Made by a program: the position numbers and the translations under genes. From Spirochaetales bacterium UBA1265 (GTDB taxonomy: Bacteria > Spirochaetota > Spirochaetia > Sphaerochaetales > Sphaerochaetaceae): DNA of 5,060 nt. Every line of letters begins with the position of its first letter. Positions within the stretch are counted from its first letter, which is position 1. Under the pieces are notes generated by a model. That model made no database searches. It had not been told where the DNA came from and saw only the letters and a list, made by a program, of their open reading frames with translations. Positions 1 to 5,057 of the stretch are shown here, piece after piece. The DNA lies in assembly GCA_002308475.1 (NCBI GenBank), contig DBVL01000013.1:13446-18505 (forward strand), read 5' to 3'.

Positions 1-60
1 TTTGTGGTCTCTGGGAAGCTATTGATAAAATGAGCTGAATCTGTAGAGATAGAAAATATA

Positions 61-104
61 GCTGTAACAAAGTCAGAATCATGACCCTGTTACAGCTTTT
101 TTTA
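61..104. terminator. Bidirectional-looking intrinsic terminator closing the operon
   Basis: A perfect 9-base inverted repeat (GCTGTAACA at 61-69, TGTTACAGC at 88-96) encloses a 2x2 internal loop and a further 4-pair stem (GTCA 72-75 with TGAC 82-85) around a 6-base loop. On the plus strand it is followed by seven T residues (97-103), a textbook intrinsic terminator. On the minus strand it lies directly after the stop codon of the last gene and is followed by the T-rich stretch TATATTTTCT (60-51), a weaker but plausible tail. It therefore probably ends this operon and also a convergent transcript entering from the left. The plus-strand T tract overlaps the stop codon of the minus-strand gene. 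Confidence 0.8.
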
Positions 105-674
105 TACACGCAAGGAATGGATTTTATCTTTTTCCATGTTTTTCTCAATTATCTTCCATGCTAAATCAGAAGACTCTTCAGCGGTTGGAAAAAGAAAAGC
201 ATGGTTTGGATCAGGAAAGAGACAGATGCTGTGTTTCAAACGATAAACTCCTATGAGTTTGTTCCATTTGAAGGTTAAGCTCTTGTTTTCAACATCTCTT
301 CCTTCAGGAGCTGTAACAGTCAGGCCTGCCTTGTTTATCAGGAGGGTATAGACCTCCTGACCTTCCTGTTGCTTTGCTATCTTGCTGACCGACACTCTGT
401 ATTTCACATAGTTGTATGCGGTAAGCAACAGGCCGAATGCCAACAATACAAAAGAAATAAGTGGAGACTGACCGGAAGAGGTTAGTCTGAAGTAGGCAAG
501 GGCAGATACAATAATAAAAGCCAGAGTAAGAATTGCCGGTTTCTTCCAGACCTTTTTCAGATGGAAAGTGTCAAAGGTTGCAAACTCTGTGAAAAGCTCT
601 CTATTCATGAAAACAGTAGCCTTTGCTGCTTCTTTCGGTGGGTTTCCGGTTTTGATTTCTTTGTTCTGTTCCAT
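102..674 (-). CDS. Two-helix membrane protein with YcxB-like C-terminal domain
   Basis: A 190-residue protein of unknown function. An N-terminal polar stretch (about 1-43) precedes two hydrophobic helices (about 45-64 and 71-90) separated by a short SSGQS turn. A basic segment follows (YVKYRVSVSKIAK), then a soluble C-terminal part rich in beta strands (about 105-180). This layout, plus the motif around FKWNKLIGVYRLKHSICLF (from residue 135) ending in a LFPT strand, resembles the YcxB-like domain, whose typical members have two helices and then a PH-like domain containing a conserved W. The assignment is by pattern and the biochemical role of that family is not established. The ATG overlaps the stop of the preceding gene by one base (TAATG), and AGGGAG lies 8 bases upstream (688-683), so translation is probably coupled. 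Both termini likely face the cytoplasm. The stop codon is followed at once by the operon terminator. Confidence 0.75.
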   Translation of the reverse strand: MEQNKEIKTGNPPKEAAKATVFMNRELFTEFATFDTFHLKKVWKKPAILTLAFIIVSALAYFRLTSSGQSPLISFVLLAFGLLLTAYNYVKYRVSVSKIAKQQEGQEVYTLLINKAGLTVTAPEGRDVENKSLTFKWNKLIGVYRLKHSICLFPDPNHAFLFPTAEESSDLAWKIIEKNMEKDKIHSLRV

Positions 675-1084
675 TATGCCAACTCCCTAACAAAGGCACA
701 GGCTCTTTTGAAATCTTCTTCTGAGGGGAGTCCCTTGTTTATGAAAATCCATGAAGCTGCACAGTGAAACTCTTTCTCACTGAGCTTTATGCCTTGTGCA
801 TCTGTAACTTTCTTTATGTTTCCCCAGGTGGATCTTCCTGTGGCAGAGGTGTTCAGGTTTACAACCTCTCCAATCATTTCCTTGTTTTTGATCAGGAAGT
901 CCTTCACTTCGTTGTCTATATTTGCAGCATACATGGCGTTTACAAGAAAGAGGCGGTCCACCTTTTCAGTAAGTGCGTTTTCAACTGTAAGAGCTGGAGT
1001 ATTCAGTTCTTTTGAAATAGCTGTAGCAAGCTTTTCTGTGTTTCCTTTCTTTGATTTTGTGAAATATCTGATGGCAATCTTCAT
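674..1084 (-). CDS. Small flavodoxin-fold protein
   Basis: A 136-residue soluble protein, close to the length of a short-chain flavodoxin. It starts with a beta strand (KIAIRYF) running into a phosphate-binding-like loop TKSKKGNTEKLA (residues 9-20), which retains the G-N-T-E-K-L of the FMN loop but replaces the usual S/T-G-T before it with K-S-K-K. Further matches to the clostridial/spirochaetal flavodoxin family are FLVNAMYA (46-53), the second loop NLNTSATG (76-83), FHC (106-108) and a C-terminal NKGLPSEEDFKRA (116-128) preceding the last helix. The protein likely binds FMN and carries electrons in the cytoplasm, but the altered loop leaves cofactor binding unproven. ATG is chosen because AGGAGA (1096-1091) lies 6 bases upstream. 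The stop codon overlaps the next start by one base, indicating a two-gene unit. It lies 77 bases after mglC, with no clear terminator between them. Confidence 0.8.
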   Translation of the reverse strand: MKIAIRYFTKSKKGNTEKLATAISKELNTPALTVENALTEKVDRLFLVNAMYAANIDNEVKDFLIKNKEMIGEVVNLNTSATGRSTWGNIKKVTDAQGIKLSEKEFHCAASWIFINKGLPSEEDFKRACAFVRELA

Positions 1085-1103
1085 TTAAAATCTCCTAGGT
1101 AGA

Positions 1104-1112
1104 ATTATTCCA
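1104..1112 (-). promoter_or_regulatory. Possible extended -10 promoter before the flavodoxin-like gene
   Basis: In the 77-base gap after mglC the minus strand reads TGGAATAAT, an extended -10 (TG-N) with five of six matches to TATAAT. No convincing -35 element lies 16-18 bases upstream. Initiation here would give a leader of only about 13 bases that begins almost at the ribosome binding site. It could give the last two genes some independent expression, but read-through from mglC is equally possible. Confidence 0.25.
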
Positions 1113-1161
1113 CACTTTATTGAAAACAGAAAGACAGATATATGTTTTTGATAAGAAGCCG

Positions 1162-2172
1162 CTACTTCTTTGCTATGTACTTTCTTATATCCAATGCCAC
1201 AGCTACAACAATCACAAGGCCCTGAACAACATAGTTGTAGTACGGGTTCACTCCAAGGAACTGAAGAACAATCTTCAGCATCTCGAATACCAGAACGCCA
1301 ACCAGAACACCTGGAACAGTACCAATGCCTCCGGTTGTTGAAACACCACCTATGGTGCAGCCGGCTATGGCCTCAAGCTCGTAGCCCTGTCCCATTGAGG
1401 CAGAGGCTCCGCCGGATTTGGCAGCCAGCAGATAACCGGCTAGGGCGTACATGACACCGGCAATCAGGTAGATCCTCAAAACTGTGTTTTTTGTATTCAC
1501 GCCTGATACTTCAGCGGCAACCTCGTTTCCACCTATGGCGTACATGTATTTGCCATGGCAGGTTTTGTTGTAGATGAACCAGAACAACAGCCCGAAAGCC
1601 GCAGCTACAAAAAGAAGATAGGGGAGATAGAACCCTGTGACTTTTCCAATCCTGCCTGTGATCAGCCTGGTGTATACGCTCTGGAAACCTCCTATGGGCT
1701 GGGCGTCTGTAAAGATGAGACAGAAGCCGTAAACAATTGTCTGTGTGCCGAGAGTGGTTATGAACGGAGGAACTTTCAGTCTTGAGACTATGAAGCCGTT
1801 GAGAAGTCCAATTATGGCTCCAACGCACAGAACAATCAGAAGGACAACCCACATGTTCATTTCCGGAATATTCTTGTACAGGCGTCCTGTGTAGTCTCCA
1901 CGCTGTATGAGAACTCCGGACAGACAGGCTGCAAGACCAACCTGACGACCTGCTGAAAGGTCTGTTCCCTTTGTTATGAGACATCCGGAAACACCAAGGG
2001 CTATCAGAAATCTGATTGCTGTGTTGCTTATGAGGTTTCCGAGATTTCCCCAGGAAAAAAAGTTGCTTGTTGTGAAACCTACAATAATGCTTACAGCAAT
2101 CAGAAGAACAACAATCGGATTTGATTTGGCTAAAGCAAGCAGGCGTTTGCCGTTAAGTACTTTATTCTCCAT
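1162..2172 (-). CDS. mglC: Galactose/glucose ABC transporter permease MglC
   Basis: A 336-residue polytopic membrane protein, the same length as E. coli MglC and a member of the BPD_transp_2 (RbsC/XylH/MglC) permease family. It forms the transmembrane pore, presumably as a homodimer, through which sugar from MglB is moved using MglA. Visible signatures are GTDLSAGRQVGLAA (69-82), the MglC version of the family motif (most relatives have DLSVG); KVPPFITTLGT (133-143); the cytoplasmic ATPase-contacting stretch GKYMYAIGGNEVAAEVSGV (207-225); and the glycine-rich GYELEAIAGCTIGGVSTTGG (263-282). Hydrophobic helices can be seen at about 17-34, 52-68, 72-89, 107-127, 138-155, 181-201, 232-251, 284-304 and 312-328. 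ATG is supported by AAAGGAGT (2189-2182) 9 bases upstream. The gene starts 18 bases after the mglA stop, so the two are co-transcribed. The sequence is intact. Substrate is inferred from the family and neighbours, and glucose, galactose or both are possible. Confidence 0.95.
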   Translation of the reverse strand: MENKVLNGKRLLALAKSNPIVVLLIAVSIIVGFTTSNFFSWGNLGNLISNTAIRFLIALGVSGCLITKGTDLSAGRQVGLAACLSGVLIQRGDYTGRLYKNIPEMNMWVVLLIVLCVGAIIGLLNGFIVSRLKVPPFITTLGTQTIVYGFCLIFTDAQPIGGFQSVYTRLITGRIGKVTGFYLPYLLFVAAAFGLLFWFIYNKTCHGKYMYAIGGNEVAAEVSGVNTKNTVLRIYLIAGVMYALAGYLLAAKSGGASASMGQGYELEAIAGCTIGGVSTTGGIGTVPGVLVGVLVFEMLKIVLQFLGVNPYYNYVVQGLVIVVAVALDIRKYIAKK

Positions 2173-2190
2173 TAAAACTCTACTCCTTTA

Positions 2191-3702
2191 CTAGTCAAAC
2201 TTTGTGGCAAGGTTCATGACCTTTTCCTGATTGGCTTCTTTGCCGTCCAGAAAACCTGTGCATTTGCCATCGCACATGACCATTATTCTGTCAGACATGC
2301 CCAGAAGCTCAGCCATCTCACTGGTTATCATCAAGATGCTTTTCCCTTGTTTGGCAAGCTCGGCAATAATGCAGTAGATCTCATATTTTGCTCCTACATC
2401 TATGCCTCTTGTGGGCTCATCCAGAATCAGGACATCAGGGTTGTTTGCCAGCCAGCGGCCTATGACCACTTTTTGCTGGTTTCCACCCGAAAGGGATTGG
2501 ATGAGGGTTTTACTGGATGGGGTTTTTATGTTCATCTTTTGGACATTGTCCTGGACAAGAGATTCTACTTTCCCATTGTTGATGGCAAAGCCGTAATCAA
2601 GGTATTTCTTCAGCGAGGAGATGGAGATATTGTCGGCAACCGACAGCACTCCCATGATCCCGGAGGCTCTTCTGCTTTCTGTGAGCATGGCAACTCCCTG
2701 GTCAATTGCATCTTTGGGTCTGGTTATCCTCATCTCTTTGCCGTTGAGTTTCACCGTGCCGGAGATATGACTTCTGATTCCGAAGATCCCCTCCATCAGT
2801 TCGGTTCTCTGCGCCCCTACCAAGCCCCCAACTCCGAGAATCTCTCCACGGCGTATGTTGAAAGATACATTTCTGAAGCTTTTGGGGTTGATGGATGTGA
2901 AATCCTCAACTTCAAAGACCACTTCTCCCGGTATGTTTTCCCGCTTGGGAAAAAGGTTTGTCAGTTCTCGGCCAACCATTTTTGTTATGATGGTGTTTGT
3001 TGTCAGTTCCGAGGCTTCCCATGTTCCTATATAGTTTCCATCCCGCATGATTGTCACTTCATTGCTTATGCGGAGAATCTCGTCCATCTTATGTGAGATG
3101 TAGACTATGGCTACCCCATCCTTCTTCAGGTCTTCTATTATGCTGAAAAGGGACTCAACTTCTCTCTGTGTCAGTGAGGAAGTGGGTTCATCCAGAATAA
3201 GAATTCGGCAGTTGATGGAAACAGCTTTTGCTATCTCAACCAATTGCATCTGAGATGTGCTGAGTGTTCCTACATGCTGTCTCGGATCAAAGGGCAGTTT
3301 TACCTTTTTAAGAAGCTCCTCCGTGTCTTTGTACAGTTTGTCATGGTCTACTATGGGAATAAAACCAAAGAGTTTCTTAATAGGATAACGGCCAAGATAG
3401 ATGTTCTCTCCAATGGGTCTGGCAGGTATCGGTTGAAGCTCCTGATGAACCATGGCTATTCCCTTTGAGAGTGCGTCTATTGGGTCTGAGATGGTAACAG
3501 GTTTTCCGTCCATATAAATCTGTCCTTGATCCATCTTGTAGATTCCGAACATGCACTTCATGAGTGTGGATTTGCCTGCTCCGTTCTCACCCATGAGTGC
3601 ATGGACACGACCGGCCTTGAGCTTAAGCTGTGCATGGTTAAGGGCCTGAACCCCAGGAAAAGCCTTGCTTACATCTTTCATCTCAAGCAGATATTCAGAC
3701 AT
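2191..3702 (-). CDS. mglA: Galactose/glucose ABC transporter ATPase MglA
   Basis: A 503-residue cytoplasmic ATPase with two fused nucleotide-binding domains, the usual form for sugar importers of the MglA/RbsA/XylG type (CUT2). Domain 1 has Walker A GENGAGKST (38-46), Q-loop at Q87 in MVHQELQ, the family-specific signature LSTSQ (147-151), Walker B ILILDEP (167-173) and switch histidine H204 in YISHK. Domain 2 has a degenerate P-loop GGLVGAQRT (292-300) lacking the Walker lysine, a canonical LSGGN signature (404-408), Walker B VLILDEP (424-430) and ITSEM in place of the switch histidine. This asymmetry is normal for the family and implies one fully competent ATP site per chain. ATG is supported by AGGAGGT (3714-3708) 5 bases upstream. 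The gene follows an intercistronic hairpin with no room for its own promoter, so its expression depends on read-through from mglB. It drives the MglC pore with sugar supplied by MglB. Confidence 0.96.
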   Translation of the reverse strand: MSEYLLEMKDVSKAFPGVQALNHAQLKLKAGRVHALMGENGAGKSTLMKCMFGIYKMDQGQIYMDGKPVTISDPIDALSKGIAMVHQELQPIPARPIGENIYLGRYPIKKLFGFIPIVDHDKLYKDTEELLKKVKLPFDPRQHVGTLSTSQMQLVEIAKAVSINCRILILDEPTSSLTQREVESLFSIIEDLKKDGVAIVYISHKMDEILRISNEVTIMRDGNYIGTWEASELTTNTIITKMVGRELTNLFPKRENIPGEVVFEVEDFTSINPKSFRNVSFNIRRGEILGVGGLVGAQRTELMEGIFGIRSHISGTVKLNGKEMRITRPKDAIDQGVAMLTESRRASGIMGVLSVADNISISSLKKYLDYGFAINNGKVESLVQDNVQKMNIKTPSSKTLIQSLSGGNQQKVVIGRWLANNPDVLILDEPTRGIDVGAKYEIYCIIAELAKQGKSILMITSEMAELLGMSDRIMVMCDGKCTGFLDGKEANQEKVMNLATKFD

Positions 3703-3725
3703 GCTTTACCTCCTGTTTGCAGTCT

Positions 3726-3785
3726 AAAAAAAGACGGAGAGCACAAACGGGGTGTTTCCATACAGAAATGCGCTCTCCGGTCTTT
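3726..3785 (-). terminator. Intercistronic terminator/attenuator hairpin between mglB and mglA
   Basis: On the minus strand, 15 bases after the mglB stop, AAAGA-C-CGGAGAGC-GCA (3785-3769) pairs with TGTGCTCTCCG-TCTTT (3745-3730). This gives about 16 pairs with one bulged C and one G-U pair, around a 23-base loop that can itself form a small TTTC/GAAA stem. The descending arm runs into seven consecutive T residues (3732-3726), the hallmark of an intrinsic terminator. Only 23 bases then remain before the mglA start, all occupied by the ribosome binding site region. The likely role is partial termination, or 3'-end protection of an mglB-only message, so that binding protein outnumbers the ATPase and permease. 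The efficiency cannot be judged from sequence. Confidence 0.88.
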
Positions 3786-3800
3786 CGATTCTTCAATTCT

Positions 3801-4802
3801 TTATTTGACCATTACGTAGTCAACCCAGTAGTAGTCTTTCAGCTGCTGGCCAGCGAGGGCTGCAATTGCAACATCTACTGCTGTGTGTGACTGACCTATG
3901 TGGTCGTTCAGGACTGTTCCGGTCATGGAGCCGTTGTTAACCATCTCCACACACTCTGCGAGGGCATCTACACCTACAAGGTAGATGTCTTTTCCTACTG
4001 TTCTTCCTGCAGCTGTGATTGCTGCTGAGGCACCGAGAGCCATGGCATCATTGTTACAGAAAACAACCTCAATGCTGTTTCCGTACTTGGCAAGGGCGTT
4101 GGCTGTCAGCTCCTGGCCTTTGGCCTGTGCCCAGTTGCCCACCTGCTCATCGAGGCAGTTGACCTTTATTCCTGCATCTGTGAGATATTTGATGGAGAAC
4201 TGTGTTCTGTACTGGGCATCTATGTTCTCTGGGTCTCCCTTGATCATTATGTAGGAAACCACACCGTCCCCGTTTATGTCTCCCTTATTCGGAAGCTCAG
4301 CTATTATTCTTCCCTGGAAGGAGCCGGACTGACGGGCATCTGCGCCAACATAACAGACTTTCGGATTTGCTATGATTCCTTCATACATCTCATCAAGTGT
4401 GTTTCCGAAGACATCGTAGGCAAGAGGCTCTCTGTTTATGAGAACAAGTGGGATGCCTGCAGCTACAACTCTGTCAATGATTGCGTCTGCTGAGGAGGTC
4501 TGGACCAGGTTGAGGATGATTACATCCATGCCCTGTGTAATGAAGTTGTCTATCTGGTTTGACTGCTCTGCCATGTCGTTCTTGCCGTCAACCATTGTGA
4601 TATTGTACTTTACAGTGTCTGTTTCGAGAGTCTTGAAATAACTGAGAATCTCGTTTCTGTAAAGGGTCATGAAGTTGTCATCATACTGGTAAATGGCAAC
4701 ACCGACTTTGTAAGTTTTCACTGTTGATTCTTTCACGCCCTGTGCAAAGACACAAGGTATGATGATGAGTGCAATGAGCACAACCATCAAAGCTTTTTTC
4801 AT
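3801..4802 (-). CDS. mglB: Periplasmic galactose/glucose-binding protein MglB
   Basis: A 333-residue sugar-binding protein (periplasmic binding protein type 1 fold) that delivers sugar to MglAC and in other bacteria can also serve chemotaxis. Signal peptide: KK, hydrophobic 4-15, probable signal peptidase I cut after VFA (18-20). The Cys at 17 has Pro before it, so it is a poor lipobox. By alignment with E. coli MglB the pocket keeps Asp42 and Phe44 (YQYDDNF), Asn98, Asp195, Arg199, Asn251, Asp279 and Asn299, but His152 of E. coli is Asn193 here and the stacking Trp appears shifted (Trp224). The calcium loop is kept as DINGDG (Asp175, Asn177, Asp179) with distal ligand Glu245. The C-terminus is about a dozen residues shorter than in E. 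coli. ATG at 4802 is chosen over an in-frame TTG six codons earlier because AAGGAG lies directly before it and inside that extension. First gene of the operon; substrate could be glucose or galactose. Confidence 0.95.
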   Translation of the reverse strand: MKKALMVVLIALIIIPCVFAQGVKESTVKTYKVGVAIYQYDDNFMTLYRNEILSYFKTLETDTVKYNITMVDGKNDMAEQSNQIDNFITQGMDVIILNLVQTSSADAIIDRVVAAGIPLVLINREPLAYDVFGNTLDEMYEGIIANPKVCYVGADARQSGSFQGRIIAELPNKGDINGDGVVSYIMIKGDPENIDAQYRTQFSIKYLTDAGIKVNCLDEQVGNWAQAKGQELTANALAKYGNSIEVVFCNNDAMALGASAAITAAGRTVGKDIYLVGVDALAECVEMVNNGSMTGTVLNDHIGQSHTAVDVAIAALAGQQLKDYYWVDYVMVK

Positions 4803-4808
4803 ATTTCT

Positions 4809-4814
4809 CTCCTT
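4809..4814 (-). promoter_or_regulatory. Ribosome binding site that fixes the mglB start
   Basis: AAGGAG lies 6 bases upstream of the ATG at 4802. A longer reading frame opening at TTG (4820) would place this ribosome binding site inside the coding sequence and adds MCKERN, which does not belong to a signal peptide. The ATG is therefore the start. The first two A residues of the site are also the last two bases of the adjacent inverted repeat (4813-4831). Confidence 0.85.
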
Positions 4815-4831
4815 ACACAAAACTTGTGTAA
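4813..4831 (-). repeat. Perfect 8-base inverted repeat abutting the mglB ribosome binding site
   Basis: The minus strand reads TTACACAA-GTT-TTGTGTAA, a perfect dyad with a 3-base centre, 10 bases upstream of the mglB ATG and sharing two A residues with AAGGAG. As DNA it has the size and symmetry of a repressor operator and sits at or just after the start point of the proximal promoter candidate. As RNA it could fold into an AU-rich hairpin next to the Shine-Dalgarno. It does not match the CRP consensus (TGTGA-N6-TCACA). The cognate factor is unknown and no regulator gene is present in the window. Confidence 0.6.
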
Positions 4832-4835
4832 TTCT

Positions 4836-4864
4836 ATTTTGTATGAGGAATTATGATTTGTAAA
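4836..4864 (-). promoter_or_regulatory. Candidate proximal mglB promoter
   Basis: On the minus strand TTTACA (4864-4859, five of six to TTGACA) is followed after 17 bases by CAAAAT (4841-4836, four of six to TATAAT). Initiation would fall near 4829, inside the inverted repeat, giving the classic promoter/operator arrangement. Competing -10 elements in the same AT-rich stretch are CATAAT (4855-4850) and a perfect TATAAT (4892-4887), both without a recognisable -35. Which of them is used cannot be decided by eye. Confidence 0.35.
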
Positions 4865-4886
4865 CAAAAATGAGACGTTTTTAAGA

Positions 4887-4892
4887 ATTATA
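4887..4892 (-). promoter_or_regulatory. Perfect TATAAT hexamer upstream of mglB
   Basis: TATAAT on the minus strand would start transcription near 4880 and give a leader of about 78 bases. No good -35 hexamer is seen 16-18 bases upstream (the region reads ATCATTC), and the surroundings are so AT-rich that chance occurrence is likely. It is listed as an alternative to the promoter at 4836-4864. Confidence 0.3.
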
Positions 4893-4935
4893 ACTTTATA
4901 AGAGAAATAGAATGATTAGTAACATTTTTGTTTTC

Positions 4936-4967
4936 GGGTTTTTTTGGGGTTTTCGGGGGCTTTAGGG
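4936..4967 (+). other. Potential G-quadruplex motif upstream of mglB
   Basis: The plus strand carries four G tracts, GGG (4936-4938), GGGG (4946-4949), GGGGG (4955-4959) and GGG (4965-4967), separated by loops of 7, 5 and 5 bases. This meets the usual G3+N1-7 definition of an intramolecular quadruplex. The plus strand is the template strand for mglB. The element lies about 135-165 bases upstream of the start codon, between the distal and proximal promoter candidates. TTTTCGGG occurs twice (4931-4938, 4951-4958 with one T fewer at its start), so the tract may have arisen by local duplication. Confidence 0.5.
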
Positions 4968-4986
4968 AGGAGATTCTCGGTTTTTG

Positions 4987-5024
4987 AGGGTCACTTGTGG
5001 ATTGCCTGAATCTAAACAGACCCT
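4987..5024. repeat. Weak inverted repeat in the mglB leader region
   Basis: AGGGTC (4987-4992) is complementary to GACCCT (5019-5024), with a 26-base interval containing a small GATT/AATC stem (5000-5003, 5009-5012). No T tract follows on either strand, so it does not look like a terminator. In a transcript from the distal promoter candidate it would form a leader stem of modest stability. It does not match a riboswitch class that I recognise. Confidence 0.3.
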
Positions 5025-5035
5025 GAATTTTATGG

Positions 5036-5057
5036 ATAGTATACCAAGGTAGACTAT
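5036..5057 (-). promoter_or_regulatory. Extended -10 promoter candidate embedded in a 22-base dyad
   Basis: The minus strand reads TGGTATACT (5046-5038), an extended -10 with five of six matches to TATAAT. The matching -35 would lie just beyond the right edge of the window and cannot be seen. The same bases belong to an imperfect palindrome, ATAGT-a-TACC-AA-GGTA-g-ACTAT (plus strand 5036-5057), with only one mismatched pair besides the centre. A repressor bound there would cover the -10. If used for mglB, this promoter would give a leader of about 230 bases that runs through the C-rich (plus-strand G-rich) tract. Alternatively it could be an operator or the end of an unseen upstream gene's control region. 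Confidence 0.35.

Noticed and set aside
1153..1170. AAGAAG/CTTCTT inverted repeat across the mglC stop codon as a terminator
   Set aside because: It has only six AT-rich pairs with a 6-base loop and no T tract after it, so it is too weak to call a terminator.
1511..1984. Minus-strand open frame of 157 codons overlapping mglC in another frame
   Set aside because: The product is rich in Ser, Arg and His with no recognisable fold, and it lies inside the clear permease gene without a ribosome binding site. It is a shadow frame.
2347..3096. Plus-strand open frame of 249 codons opposite mglA
   Set aside because: It lies wholly antisense to a gene with all ABC ATPase motifs. Its translation shows no domain logic and is rich in Cys, His and Phe, as expected of a reverse-complement shadow.
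3526..3819. Plus-strand open frame crossing the mglA start, the intercistronic hairpin and the mglB end
   Set aside because: It runs antisense through two genes and the terminator, has no start signals, and gives a low-complexity product unlike known proteins.
4799..4802. MglB as a lipoprotein using the Cys at residue 17
   Set aside because: The residues before it are I-I-P and Pro just before the Cys does not fit even the relaxed spirochaetal lipobox. VFA|QG is a good signal peptidase I site.
4803..4820. Six-codon upstream extension of mglB from TTG at 4820
   Set aside because: The Shine-Dalgarno AAGGAG lies inside this extension, correctly spaced for the ATG at 4802, and the extension would spoil the signal peptide start.
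4968..4973. TCTCCT in the distal leader complementary to the mglB Shine-Dalgarno (AGGAGA)
   Set aside because: Only six pairs over about 155 bases with no extension on either side. Such complementarity is expected by chance in pyrimidine-rich leaders.
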